This document shows positions 44,607 to 54,637 of a DNA stretch of 64,000 nucleotides, piece by piece; position 1 is the stretch's first letter; each line of letters begins with the position of its first letter. Location: NCBI RefSeq assembly GCF_001278055.1, contig NZ_CP010802.1:1713504-1777503 (forward strand), in the 5' to 3' direction. This stretch comes from Desulfuromonas soudanensis (GTDB lineage: Bacteria; Desulfobacterota; Desulfuromonadia; Desulfuromonadales; WTL). Position numbers and translations under genes: made by a program. A model generated the notes under the pieces. That model made no database searches and was not told the origin of the DNA. It was given only the letters and a program-made list of their open reading frames with translations.

Positions 44607-46928
44607 TCAGGCCTCCTTTTGCGCGGCGGAAAGGGCCCTCATGACCTGCAGGGGGTTGAGGGGGCTCTCGGTGATCCGCACCCCGGTGGCGTGGTAGACG
44701 GCGTTGGCGATCGCCCCGGCGGTGGGGATGGTCACCGGCTCGCCGAGCCCCTTGGCGCCGGCGCTGTTGGCTTCGGCGTCGGGCATCTCGACCGGCTCAG
44801 AGATCATCTGCAGCGGCACGTCGAGAGCCGTCGGCAGCTTGTAGTCGTGCCAGTTCTTGTTGAGGACCTTGCCGGTCTGGCCGACGTCGAACTGGCGGAA
44901 CTCGGTCATCCCCAGGCCGATCCCCATGACGATGCCGCCGAAGACCTGGTTGTCGAAGGTCAGGCGGTTCATCACCCGGCCGCTTTCGTTGGTACCGACA
45001 AAGCGCAGCACCCGCACCTCGCCGGTGCGGGTGTTGACCTCGACTTCGCAGAACTGGGCGGCAAAGGGGTTCACCGATTTGCCGTCGGGATTGGGTCCGC
45101 GATGGCCGATGCCGACCGCCAGACCGCGTTTCTTGAGGCGGGAGACGGCAGTGGTTCCGATCTCCTTGCCGGAGGCCTTCGAGACGATGCGGCTCCCCTC
45201 GAAGCGCAGGTCCTCGACGGGCTCGCCGAGGTCCTCCGCCGCCCACTGCAGGAGTTGGCGCTTGAGCTCGACGGCGGCCGCCCGCACCGTCGGCGCCTCG
45301 GTCGGGACGGTCTTGCTGCCGCCGCTGGGGGTGGCGTAGGAGGTGGTGCCGGTGTCGGCGTTCTCGATCTGGATCAACTCCGGCCTGATTCCCAGCTCCT
45401 CGGCGGCCACCATGGCCATGATCGTCTTGGTGCCGGTGCCGATATCCGAGGCCCCCATGTTGAGGTTGACGCTGCCGTCGGCAAAGAGCTTGAGGATTAC
45501 CGTTGAGGGGGGACCGCCGCCGCCGACGTACCAGACGCAGCTCCCCATGCCGACGCCGCGCTTGAGATGACTCCCGGCGCTCTCCTCCTCGGCCTTTTTG
45601 CGCGCCTTCGACCAGTCGAAGATCTTCGCTCCCGAGCGGATGCACGCCTCGAGCCCGGTACTGGTGTAGGGGACGCCGCCGCGCCCCTGGCTGACCGTCG
45701 GAATGTTCTTCAGACGCAGTTCCACCGGATCCATGGATATCGCCTCGGCGAGTTCGTCCATCATCTGCTCGAGAGCCCAGGAACACTGGGGATGGCCGGG
45801 AGCGCGGAAGGGGCGGGCGGGGCCGCCGTGGATGAAGAGGTCGGTCGTCTCGCAGGCGACGTTGGGGCAGAGGTAGAGATCGCGCACCAGCCAGTCGAGG
45901 AGGGCGGTGCCGCCGGCAGGGAAGGCGCCGCCTGTGCCGATCCCGGTGAACTCGAGGGCCGTGAGGGTGCCGTCCTTTTTGACCCCGCCCTTGATCGTCA
46001 TCTGCGCCGGCGGTCGATTCCCCACCGCCAGGAACGTCTCCTCGCGGCTTAAAAAGAGTTTGACCGGCCGGGCGGCCTTTTTCGCGAGCAGCGCGGCGAT
46101 GATGGTGTACTTCCCCGGGGTGAGCTTGCTTCCGAAGCCGCCGCCGAGGTAGGAACCGATGACCCGCACCCGCGACAGGGGGAGGCCGAGGGTGGCGGCG
46201 ACCTTGCTCTGCACGGCGAAGACCCCCTGAGTCGACTCCCAGATCGTCAGGCTCTCACCGTCCCAGTTGGCGAGGCAGCCGTGGAGCTCCAGCGGCGTGT
46301 GGAGCTCGGCGGCGGTGCTGTAGGACCGCTTTCGGACTGCATCGGCGGCGGCAAACCCCTTCTCCATATCGCCGCGGGAATAGGTGTCGTGCTTGGCCCG
46401 GTTCCCCTGGTCGTGGACCTTTTCGGCCTTGTCGGCGGCCGCCTCGTCCAGCGTCACCACAAAGGGGAGGACGTCGTAGGTGACGACGATGGCGGTGGCG
46501 GCGTCTCTGGCCTGCTGTGGGGTGTCGGCGGCGACGGCGGCCACCGTCTCTCCTTCGAAACGGCAATGGGGATCGAAGAGGCGCTTCTCGTACCCCCTGG
46601 ACCACTCCCAGCGCACCTGCGCCTCCGGGGAGGCGTCGGTGAGAACGGCCCGCACCCCCGGCAGCCTCTCGGCGGCGGCGGTGTCGACGCTCCTGACCCG
46701 GCAATGGGGGTAAGGAGAGCGAACGATGGCGCCGTAGAGCATCTGCGGCAGCGCCAGATCGGAGGGGTAGAGGGCGGTGCCGCTGACCCGCTCGTAGCCG
46801 TCGACCCGGCTCCTGCGGGTGCCGACGATGGTGGTTTTGTCCCAGGGGGCGGGGTCGCTCCCCGCCGGCGGGGTTTCGGGGACGGGGATGTCCCGGGTGT
46901 AATAGAGGTCCTTCTGCTCTTCGGCCAT
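44607..46928 (-). CDS. Molybdopterin-binding subunit of aldehyde oxidoreductase type
   Basis: A 773-residue catalytic subunit. It shows the a/b hammerhead start (TIVGTRRSRVDGYERVSGTA), GGGFGSKL, PFRAPGHPQ, MGASDIGTGTKTI and the C-terminal GAKGLGEP, whose Glu is the active-site base. It hydroxylates aldehydes or N-heterocycles at molybdenum cytosine dinucleotide. It lacks its own export signal and probably travels with the Tat-tagged Fe-S subunit. The substrate is not determinable; PaoC-like aldehyde oxidation is the closest analogy. Confidence 0.92.
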   Translation of the reverse strand: MAEEQKDLYYTRDIPVPETPPAGSDPAPWDKTTIVGTRRSRVDGYERVSGTALYPSDLALPQMLYGAIVRSPYPHCRVRSVDTAAAERLPGVRAVLTDASPEAQVRWEWSRGYEKRLFDPHCRFEGETVAAVAADTPQQARDAATAIVVTYDVLPFVVTLDEAAADKAEKVHDQGNRAKHDTYSRGDMEKGFAAADAVRKRSYSTAAELHTPLELHGCLANWDGESLTIWESTQGVFAVQSKVAATLGLPLSRVRVIGSYLGGGFGSKLTPGKYTIIAALLAKKAARPVKLFLSREETFLAVGNRPPAQMTIKGGVKKDGTLTALEFTGIGTGGAFPAGGTALLDWLVRDLYLCPNVACETTDLFIHGGPARPFRAPGHPQCSWALEQMMDELAEAISMDPVELRLKNIPTVSQGRGGVPYTSTGLEACIRSGAKIFDWSKARKKAEEESAGSHLKRGVGMGSCVWYVGGGGPPSTVILKLFADGSVNLNMGASDIGTGTKTIMAMVAAEELGIRPELIQIENADTGTTSYATPSGGSKTVPTEAPTVRAAAVELKRQLLQWAAEDLGEPVEDLRFEGSRIVSKASGKEIGTTAVSRLKKRGLAVGIGHRGPNPDGKSVNPFAAQFCEVEVNTRTGEVRVLRFVGTNESGRVMNRLTFDNQVFGGIVMGIGLGMTEFRQFDVGQTGKVLNKNWHDYKLPTALDVPLQMISEPVEMPDAEANSAGAKGLGEPVTIPTAGAIANAVYHATGVRITESPLNPLQVMRALSAAQKEA

Positions 46929-46967
46929 GATCGGTCTCCGTGAAAAAGGATAGTTTCGAACCGGGGA

Positions 46968-47594
46968 TTATCCTCTCTTCGCTTCGGCCGCCTGCTGCAC
47001 GGCGGCGAAGATATGGGTATAGGCGCCGCAGCGGCAGAGGTTGCCGCTCATACCCTGGGCGATCTCCTCTGGCGTCGGGTCGGGATTGGCCCGCAGCAGC
47101 CCTTCGGCCGCCAGGATCTGCCCGGGGGTGCAGTAGCCGCACTGAAAGGCGTCCGTCTCTAAAAAAGCCTGCTGGGTGGCGCCGAGCTCCTCCCCCCTCA
47201 TCAGCCCTTCGAGGGTGGTGATCTCCTTCCCCTGCGCCTCCAGCGCCAGGGTCATGCAGGCGTAGCGCGGTTCGTCGTCGATGAGGACGGTACAGGCGCC
47301 GCATTCTCCCCGCTCGCAGCCGACCTTCACGGCGGTGAGGCCGAGCCGGTCGCGCAGCACGTGGAGGAGGCTCCACCGCGGTTCGACGAGGAGGCGCTGC
47401 TTGCGGCCGTTGATGCTGAGGACGATTTTGGTCATCTCCTCGCCGGTGATTGCGACGGCTCCGGCTGGCGCAGCAACGGCGACTTTCCCTGAGACCGCCA
47501 CCGCCGCCGCACCGACCCCCAGGGTCGTGAGAAAACCGCGGCGGGAGACCCCTTGGCGGCACGGGCATTCGTCGTCGTGATGATCCTTGGTCAT
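46968..47594 (-). CDS. Tat-exported [2Fe-2S] subunit of the molybdenum hydroxylase
   Basis: A 208-residue protein from ATG 47594 (AAGGAGGA upstream; a longer frame to 47816 is rejected). The N-terminus carries the twin-arginine signal SRRGFLTTLGVGAAAVAVSG. Plant-type cluster cysteines are in CERGECGACTVLIDDEPRYAC (core CxxxxCGAC), and the second cluster in CGYCTPGQ and CRCGAY. It relays electrons from molybdenum to FAD. The order Fe-S, Mo, FAD and the signal match periplasmic aldehyde oxidoreductases such as PaoABC in function, though gene order differs. Confidence 0.92.
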   Translation of the reverse strand: MTKDHHDDECPCRQGVSRRGFLTTLGVGAAAVAVSGKVAVAAPAGAVAITGEEMTKIVLSINGRKQRLLVEPRWSLLHVLRDRLGLTAVKVGCERGECGACTVLIDDEPRYACMTLALEAQGKEITTLEGLMRGEELGATQQAFLETDAFQCGYCTPGQILAAEGLLRANPDPTPEEIAQGMSGNLCRCGAYTHIFAAVQQAAEAKRG

Positions 47595-47830
47595 GATTCC
47601 TCCTTCCCGGATTGGGCGATCTGGCACAAGACTGACCCTGCTATTGAAGCAGAGATAACCGGCGACGCAATGGACGGTGGCAATTTTCCCGGAGTGCGGG
47701 GCGTCTCCTCCTCCTTTTACTTTTGTCCTCCGTAAACTTTTTGAAAATTCTTGCAAACGGGCGGTCATTTTGCGACTATTAGCGCCAACGCATTTTAATC
47801 TGTTTATTTCATTCACAGGAGGGTCGATTC

Positions 47831-48517
47831 ATGCAGAAACGTTTATGGGTTGCCGGATTGGTGGTTCTGTTGCTGGGTCTGACGGGGTGTGCCGCCAACA
47901 TCACGGCGAAGATCAAGGGGAATCCTGAACTGAAGAAGGTCGCGGTTGTCTCCCTGGCGATCAGCGACTGGGGGGGGTCGGTCGATTCCGGCAGCGTCGG
48001 CGGCACCTCCGTCCGCGATCTGATGCGGGGGAGCACGGTGAAGATGCTGACCTTTACCGAGAAGACCCTGGCCGAACACTGGCAGGTGAGAAAGGCGGAA
48101 ACTTTTGTCGCCGAGGCCGGTTACCGCAAGGCGGCCGAAGATATCCAGGTGTCCGTCTATTCGCCGATCTTAAAGAAAAAGGAGATGCCGCTTTTCGGTG
48201 CCGCCTTCAAAAAAGGGGATATCACAGCGGAAAAAGCCCGTGAGCTCTGCAAGACCCTCAAAGTCGACGCCGTTGTCCTGGTCTTCTCCGAGTGGACCCA
48301 GGCAACCGGCGGCATCGTCCCGACGACCCGGGCGAAGACGAAAAACGTCGTCTCCTTCTGGGACAAGAACGGGGAGAAGATTTTCTACCGCCGCATCGAC
48401 ATGCAGGGGAGTACGGTTCTGGGAGCCTTTGGAATCAAGGCAGTCACCGCCGGGACCATCAACCAATGGACCGACAGTTACGAGGTCTCGCTCAACAATA
48501 TGTTCAAGTCGCTCTGA
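47831..48517 (+). CDS. Lipoprotein, unknown
   Basis: A 228-residue lipoprotein beginning MQKRLWVAGLVVLLLGLTGC, with lipobox LTGC. ACAGGAGGG precedes ATG 47831. The mature part has alternating strands and helices (KVAVVSLAISDWGGSVDSGS, ARELCKTLKVDAVVLVFSEW), reminiscent of periplasmic CsgG-like or Rossmann-like lipoproteins, but no family is recognised. A strong terminator follows. It diverges from the molybdenum hydroxylase operon. Confidence 0.7.
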   Translation: MQKRLWVAGLVVLLLGLTGCAANITAKIKGNPELKKVAVVSLAISDWGGSVDSGSVGGTSVRDLMRGSTVKMLTFTEKTLAEHWQVRKAETFVAEAGYRKAAEDIQVSVYSPILKKKEMPLFGAAFKKGDITAEKARELCKTLKVDAVVLVFSEWTQATGGIVPTTRAKTKNVVSFWDKNGEKIFYRRIDMQGSTVLGAFGIKAVTAGTINQWTDSYEVSLNNMFKSL

Positions 48518-48540
48518 TCCGCCTTTCCGCAACGAAAAAA

Positions 48541-48573
48541 GACCGCCAGGCGCAAAGCCTGGCGGTCTTTTTT
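48541..48573. terminator. Bidirectional intrinsic terminator
   Basis: GACCGCCAGGC (48541-48551), loop GCAAA, GCCTGGCGGTC (48557-48567) and T6, with A6 on the left side. It serves the lipoprotein gene and the converging cytochrome gene. Confidence 0.93.
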
Positions 48574-48597
48574 CGTTTCAGGGCCGGAAGAGGCTCT

Positions 48598-48990
48598 TCA
48601 GCGCGCCTGTTCGAGCATGTAACTCACCGTCGCCCGCACCTCGGCGTCGCTGAGAGACGGATCACCGCCCCGGGGGGGCATGGCGCCTTCCCCCTTGATG
48701 GCCGCCTCGACGACGTGATCGATCCCTTCCTCAATATGCGGGGCCCAGGCGGTCTTGTCCCCGAGCTTGGGGGCCCCGGCGACACCGGTGTCGTGGCAGA
48801 CGGCGCAGGTCTTCTCGTAGATCGCCTTGCCGGTGGCCAGGGTCTCCGCCGACGGCGCAGCCATCGCCTTCATTCCCTGGTTGCCGCCCATCATTCCCAG
48901 ATGTTCTTTTTTTTCGTCGGAAGCAAGCGCCCCGGTTGCCGTCAGGGTCAGTGCCGCGGCCGCGACGATCCACAGCGTCATTCTTTTCAT
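48598..48990 (-). CDS. Small c-type cytochrome (cytochrome c5-like)
   Basis: A 130-residue exported cytochrome. ATG 48990 (MKRMTLWIVAAAAL) is preferred because AGGAG directly abuts the alternative ATG 48996. A signal peptide ending near ATGALAS precedes a spacer with GMMGGNQGMKAMA. The haem site is CAVCH, and AMPPRGG supplies the axial methionine as in cytochrome c5/cbb3-type proteins. It is a periplasmic electron carrier and may serve the nearby molybdenum hydroxylase, though separated from it by the lipoprotein gene. Confidence 0.92.
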   Translation of the reverse strand: MKRMTLWIVAAAALTLTATGALASDEKKEHLGMMGGNQGMKAMAAPSAETLATGKAIYEKTCAVCHDTGVAGAPKLGDKTAWAPHIEEGIDHVVEAAIKGEGAMPPRGGDPSLSDAEVRATVSYMLEQAR

Positions 48991-49075
48991 GTCCATCTCC
49001 TGTTTTTCGTTGGGGTGGAAAACCGAAACGAAAGTATAGCAGAAAATTCCCCCTCCACAATGATCCTCGCCCCGG

Positions 49076-49858
49076 TTATTGGGGACCCTGGAGGACGATG
49101 GCGGCCCGGAAATCCCTCAGGACCTTGACAACCCGACGGCGGTTTTCGTCTCCCATGCGCAGCAGGATCTTCTGTCCGGCGGACAGGGCCTCGAAGGACG
49201 GGTCGGCGTAGATGACGCGGCGTATGCGGGGTTCGAGGAGGAGGGGTGCGGCGGGGTCCGGGGTGGCCAGGAGGTGGTCGATGACCTCCACCAGGCGGTC
49301 GTTGAAGTAGCGCCGCGAATACCCCATCTCTTCGTAGGCCTGCTGAAAGAGGGGGTAGAGGCGGCGGTAGAGGGAGGCGAGGGTTTCGGCGGGGATGGCC
49401 TCGGCCAGAGCCACGTAGGGAGCGTAGCGAGCGGCGTTGGCCGGAGCGATCGTCAACCCCTCGGCGGTGGTGAGGGTCAAAAAGGTCCCTTCCGGCGCCT
49501 TCAGGGGGAGGTGCTGGAGGGGGATTGTGCGCTGCGGAAGGGTGTCGACGATCAACACCAGGCGGGGGATGAAATCCCGCGGGATCAGGAGCCCCAGGAG
49601 TTTGGGGGTCTCGATGTTCCGGGCCAGGAGTTCCTGCAGGTAGGGATCGCTTTCGGCCAGGGAGGGGAGGGGGGGCTCGACGATGTCCGGCAGGGGGAGG
49701 GGATGGAGGATCGCCGGCTCGGCCCGTCTCTCGGGTACCGGTTGGACCTGCACCAGGGGCGGAAGGGGCTCGGGCGGGGGCTGCGGCCAGCGGAAGAAGA
49801 TCGCCGCCGCGATGATGCACAGGGCCAGCAGGATCATGCTCAGGGTCGACGGCTTCAT
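49076..49858 (-). CDS. DUF3014 membrane-anchored protein
   Basis: A 260-residue protein from ATG 49858 (GGGGAAGGAA upstream; the open frame continues far upstream but is not coding). Residues 5-21 (TLSMILLALCIIAAAIF) are a membrane anchor, followed by a Pro-rich linker (PQPPPEPLPPLVQVQPVP) and a helical domain: LPSLAESDPYLQELL, RNIETPKLLGLLIPRDFIPR and YRRLYPLFQQAYEEMGY. That layout matches DUF3014. The function is unknown, with the bulk in the periplasm. Confidence 0.85.
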   Translation of the reverse strand: MKPSTLSMILLALCIIAAAIFFRWPQPPPEPLPPLVQVQPVPERRAEPAILHPLPLPDIVEPPLPSLAESDPYLQELLARNIETPKLLGLLIPRDFIPRLVLIVDTLPQRTIPLQHLPLKAPEGTFLTLTTAEGLTIAPANAARYAPYVALAEAIPAETLASLYRRLYPLFQQAYEEMGYSRRYFNDRLVEVIDHLLATPDPAAPLLLEPRIRRVIYADPSFEALSAGQKILLRMGDENRRRVVKVLRDFRAAIVLQGPQ

Positions 49859-50014
49859 GGTCTTTTCCTTCCCCTTGGAGAGTTGCAGCAGACGGTACAG
49901 GCTTAATAATAGGGGACGCAAGGGGCTCCGTCCAGTCCCTGTTATAATAGATGTATCCGAACCAGCCGTGAGGGCTGTCCGGGACGAATGGTCACTCTTG
50001 CCGGGAGAAAGATC

Positions 50015-50734
50015 ATGAAACAAAAGGGAATCGTGTGGACGCTGCTCCTCCTGGTCCTGGTTTGGGGGACGGCGGTGGAGGCGCAGAATCTCGGGGCCCT
50101 GGCGGTACCGGAGCGCCAGGCGATGTCCGATACCCTGCAGTATGCCCTGGAAAACAACCCCAGCAACCAGGGAGCCGACTGGGTCAACCCCGACACCGGG
50201 CGCTCCGGGGCGGTGGTGCCGACCCGGACCTTTTCCGGTCCGGACGGCGAGCCGTGCCGGGAATTTATCAGCACCATCATCATCGCCGGCCGGGAAGAGC
50301 AGGGGTACGGAAGGGCCTGCCGTCAGCCGGACGGCACCTGGCAGATCGTCTCCGACTCCGGCGGCGGGGCGCTGAGCCCCCCGCCGCCGGCCCGGGTCTA
50401 CGTCTACACGCCGCCGGAGCGCTACTATTACTACCCCTCGGGGTTTTACGCGCCCTACAACATCTTTTTGAGTTTCGGTCTCGTCTACCGCCACGGCCAC
50501 CTCTATCCGGGAAGCTACTATCTTGACGGCTGGCAGTTCCGCACCCGCTATCCCCACCATTTTCGCAGCCGGATTTACCGCTCGCCGCTCCGCCACGACG
50601 ACTGGTGGCGGGGGCGCGGGGATTATCGCGGGCGGGATCGTCACGATTTCCGCGACGACCGCCGGCGCGACGACCGTCGGGACCGGGGCCGAGATTGGGA
50701 CAGGGACAGGGACAGGGACAGGGGGCATCGATGA
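50015..50734 (+). CDS. Exported surface-antigen-like protein with Arg/Asp repeat tail
   Basis: A 239-residue protein with a signal peptide (MKQKGIVWTLLLLVLVWGTA). Residues 30-120 resemble the 17-kDa/RT0821 surface-antigen module (DTLQYALENNP, GRSGAVVPTRTF, CREFISTIIIAG). The middle is Tyr/Pro-rich (RVYVYTPPERYYYYPSGFY). The last 40 residues are almost only Arg, Asp and Gly, with a DRDRDRDR run coded by a GGGACA tandem repeat (50697-50723). The repeat may vary in length between strains. It is probably an envelope protein of unknown role. Confidence 0.75.
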   Translation: MKQKGIVWTLLLLVLVWGTAVEAQNLGALAVPERQAMSDTLQYALENNPSNQGADWVNPDTGRSGAVVPTRTFSGPDGEPCREFISTIIIAGREEQGYGRACRQPDGTWQIVSDSGGGALSPPPPARVYVYTPPERYYYYPSGFYAPYNIFLSFGLVYRHGHLYPGSYYLDGWQFRTRYPHHFRSRIYRSPLRHDDWWRGRGDYRGRDRHDFRDDRRRDDRRDRGRDWDRDRDRDRGHR

Positions 50735-50908
50735 CGACCCGGTTGATCGCCTGGAAAAACGCTAAGGAAGGTTTTTGCCACCGAGGTGCCACGGATACGG
50801 TCTTGGCGTCTTGACGGCAGAACAAAATGGTCGTGAGCTTTTTTCCCCAGGGTCTTGATGAAAGCGAGGCTGCAACCGTCCCCCCATTGCAATGAAAAGG
50901 AGGCGCCG

Positions 50909-51964
50909 ATGACTGATCTTTCCACCACCTATATGGGCCTGCATCTCTCCAACCCGATCGTGGTCGCCAGCAGCGGCCTGACCACCAACCTCAAGGGTGT
51001 GAAGAAATGCGCCGAGGCCGGAGCCGGGGCCATCGTCCTCAAGTCGCTCTTCGAGGAACAGATCGCCGCCGAAACAAGGGCTCTGGGACGCTATGCCGAT
51101 TTCGTGGATCACGGCGAAGCCGCCGAATATCTGGCCAGCTACGGCATGGCGCTCGGTCCCCGGGATTATCTGCGCCTGGTGAGGGAGGCCAAACAGGAGG
51201 TGGAGGTCCCGATTATCGCCAGTCTCAACTGCGTCACCGACGGTCGCTGGGGGGACTACGCCCGGCAGCTGGAAGGAGCCGGAGCCGACGCCATCGAACT
51301 CAATGTCGCCCTGATGCCCACCGACCCGCACCAGGAGGGAGCGGAGGTCGAAGAGATCTATTTCCGCATTCTCCATGAGGTCAAGAGCCGGGTCGGTGTG
51401 CCTGTGGCCCTCAAGATCGGTCCCCACTTCACCGCACTGGCCCGGGTGGCCGAACGCCTGACCCGCGACCGGGTGGAGGGGGCCGATTTTTCCGTCGGCT
51501 GGTGCGGCGGCGCCACGGGCGGGGGTCGGGTCGTCTGGCGGGGCGCCGATGCCCTGGTCCTTTTCAACCGCTTTTTGCGCCTCGATATCGATCTAGAGAC
51601 CCTGAAACTTGTCGCCGGCAATCCCTACAGCTCCCCGGAGGAGAGCCACACCACCCTGCGCTGGATCTCCCTGCTGGCCGGGAGGATCGACGGCGATCTC
51701 GCCGCCGCCACCGGGATTCACGACGGCTTGGACATCGCCCGGCAGATCCTCGCCGGCGCGACGACGGTTCAGGTCTGCTCCACCCTCTATCTCCACGGAT
51801 TTGGACAGATCGGCCGGATGCGCGGCGAGCTGGAGGAGTGGATGGACGGTCACGGCTTTGCCGCCCTCGGCGATTTTCGCGGGCGCCTCAGCCAGGCCCG
51901 GAGCGAGCGGCCGCACAGCTACGAACGCCTGCAGTACCTCAAGCTCTTCGGCGGCGGCGGATAG
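50909..51964 (+). CDS. Dihydroorotate dehydrogenase-like protein
   Basis: A 351-residue FMN TIM-barrel protein, ATG 50909 with AAAAGGAGG upstream. It opens DLSTTYMGLHLSNPIVVASS and has IVLKSLFEEQI, IIASLNCVTDGRWGDYA (17 residues) and ALKIGPHFTALA. It lacks a clear match to the catalytic-base region of true PyrD, as in the group annotated dihydroorotate dehydrogenase-like. It may act in pyrimidine synthesis or as a separate flavin oxidoreductase. No pyr genes lie nearby. Confidence 0.85.
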   Translation: MTDLSTTYMGLHLSNPIVVASSGLTTNLKGVKKCAEAGAGAIVLKSLFEEQIAAETRALGRYADFVDHGEAAEYLASYGMALGPRDYLRLVREAKQEVEVPIIASLNCVTDGRWGDYARQLEGAGADAIELNVALMPTDPHQEGAEVEEIYFRILHEVKSRVGVPVALKIGPHFTALARVAERLTRDRVEGADFSVGWCGGATGGGRVVWRGADALVLFNRFLRLDIDLETLKLVAGNPYSSPEESHTTLRWISLLAGRIDGDLAAATGIHDGLDIARQILAGATTVQVCSTLYLHGFGQIGRMRGELEEWMDGHGFAALGDFRGRLSQARSERPHSYERLQYLKLFGGGG

Positions 51965-51991
51965 AATTTCCGTTTTCGGCGTGCAACAACA

Positions 51992-52029
51992 AAAAACCCC
52001 CGGCCGCTGGTCGCGTCGGGGGTTTTTTT
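51992..52029. terminator. Bidirectional intrinsic terminator
   Basis: AAAAACCCCCG (51992-52002 region) pairs with CGGGGGTTTTTTT (52017-52029). It closes the dihydroorotate dehydrogenase-like gene and the converging AMMECR1 gene. Confidence 0.88.
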
Positions 52030-52051
52030 GTTGGCAGAGCGAAGAGGGCGG

Positions 52052-52639
52052 TCAGCCCCCGTTGGCCAGGGCTTCTTCTTCGGGGAGATCCTGTTCGCCG
52101 AATACCTGGGCGCTGAAGATGTAGATCTCGGCATCCTCGGCCCGCCAGGCTTCGGTGGGGAGTCCGGCCTTGACGCAGGTCTGGTTGAGAAAGGTCTCGC
52201 GGTCCCAGCCGTGTTCGGTTGCCACCTGGGGGAGGAGGACGCCGCGGTAGTACCCCTTCTCGAGATAAATGCCGTGGCGGCCGACCTCGATCTCGCCGAT
52301 GTCCTCGATCTTGTGCAGAGGCGAGAGGACGGAGATTTCCAGGGAAATTTCGCCGAGATCCTCTTCCTTGAGCGGGTAGAAGCGCGGATCCTTGGTCGCC
52401 GAGGCGACGGCCATCTCGGAGACCTCCCGGAACAGGGGGAGTTCGGAGGAGAAGTTGCCGATGCAGCCGCGCAGACGTCCCTGTTCCTTGATGGTGACAA
52501 AGCACCCGTTGCGCCTGTTGAGCGCCTTTTCTTCCCGGGGTTCGATGTAGGGCTGCTGGCTGCAGACCCAGCTGTCGATGGCCGTGCGGGCGATGGCAAG
52601 GAGTACGGCTTTTTCCCTGGCGTTCAACTCTTTGTCCAC
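52052..52639 (-). CDS. AMMECR1-domain protein (AmmeMemoRadiSam system protein A)
   Basis: A 195-residue protein from GTG 52639, with CAGGAGG 6 nt upstream; a much longer open frame extends into the next gene and is rejected. AMMECR1 marks are CFVTIKEQGRLRGCIGNFSS (20 residues) and YRGVLLPQVATEHGW. It commonly clusters with a Memo-like protein and a radical SAM enzyme; neither is adjacent here. AMMECR1 function is unknown, with nucleic-acid or metal-linked modification suggested. It stands between two terminated units. Confidence 0.9.
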   Translation of the reverse strand: MDKELNAREKAVLLAIARTAIDSWVCSQQPYIEPREEKALNRRNGCFVTIKEQGRLRGCIGNFSSELPLFREVSEMAVASATKDPRFYPLKEEDLGEISLEISVLSPLHKIEDIGEIEVGRHGIYLEKGYYRGVLLPQVATEHGWDRETFLNQTCVKAGLPTEAWRAEDAEIYIFSAQVFGEQDLPEEEALANGG

Positions 52640-52743
52640 GAAGCCTCCTGGAGGGATCTTTCTGACTTGGAATTCGGGCCCTGCGGCCGCGCACAATATA
52701 GTCGAATTCGCCATATTTTTCAAGAGATTTGCATTAAAAATCG

Positions 52744-54030
<1,287 letters not shown>

Positions 54031-54053
54031 CCGTTGGCGGCGTTGGAGCCGAA

Positions 54054-54224
54054 TTACTGATTGACGGCCAGGTGGGGGATGGCGCCGTGAATGAGGATGC
54101 TCCGGTTGTTCTCGGTGGTCCACAGCGCTTCGCAGTTGCCGCATTCCTGAAGGTTTTTGGCGAATCCGTCCGAATGGGTGTCGATCTCAACACGGGTTTT
54201 GCTTTTGCATACGGGGCATTCCAT
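54054..54224 (-). CDS. 56-residue zinc-ribbon protein
   Basis: A small gene on the minus strand, ATG 54224 to TAA 54054. AGAGGAG lies 8 nt upstream. The product begins MECPVCKSKTRVEIDTHSDG and continues with QECGNCEALWTTENN, giving CPVC and CGNC zinc-ribbon pairs. It has its own candidate promoter (54280-54308) and terminator (53977-54030), which supports a real monocistronic gene. It may be a regulator or metal/nucleic-acid-binding factor. I recognise no named family. Confidence 0.75.
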   Translation of the reverse strand: MECPVCKSKTRVEIDTHSDGFAKNLQECGNCEALWTTENNRSILIHGAIPHLAVNQ

Positions 54225-54279
54225 TTTTGTTCTCCTCTTTATGTGTTTGATATGGTTTTATTTTACATAACTGATGAGG

Positions 54280-54308
54280 ATTATACGCGCGCCGCCTTGC
54301 GAATGCAA
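54280..54308 (-). promoter_or_regulatory. Promoter with overlapping inverted repeat
   Basis: On the minus strand: TTGCAT (54303-54308), 17-bp spacer, TATAAT (54280-54285). The palindrome CCTTGC-GAAT-GCAAGG (54295-54310) overlaps the -35 element and could be an operator. It would transcribe the 56-residue zinc-ribbon gene. The rest of the gap to typA (54311-54597) shows no gene that I can support. Confidence 0.6.
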
Positions 54309-54598
54309 GGGGTAGTATGGAAAAAATTTCGTAAAAACAGTATCTTAGGCCAGTTTTTGTTTTATTCTGTATACCGATTGTTTATGTTTTGAAAAGGAGG
54401 GAGGAGGCGTAAGGGTAAACAGATCAGCAACACATTGATATAACAAGAGAAAACAGGATGTAAACCGTTATTATGAAACGTGGATGTATTTTTGCGGGGC
54501 AGTTCATGGCGGGGATCGGCGGGGAGCAACGGCCGGAAATGTCAAAGGAAAGGCGGGCGAGTTGTTCTGGCCAATTTCCGTTGTGGGGGTGAAAAAAA

Positions 54599-54620
54599 GG
54601 GCCCCGGTCTCCCGGGGCCC
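54599..54620 (-). terminator. Intrinsic terminator of typA
   Basis: On the minus strand, GGGCCCCGG-GAGA-CCGGGGCCC followed by T7 (the complement of A7 at 54592-54598). It lies 17 bp after the typA stop. Confidence 0.92.
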
Positions 54621-54637
54621 TGGTCTGTCAGGCGCTG

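Noticed and set aside
43695-45506. 603-codon plus-strand frame across the molybdenum hydroxylase genes
   Set aside because: Antisense shadow of two well-identified subunits.
50776-50793. Second CCACCAAGG-type inverted repeat upstream of the dihydroorotate dehydrogenase-like gene
   Set aside because: Only a half copy is visible; no complementary arm was found nearby.
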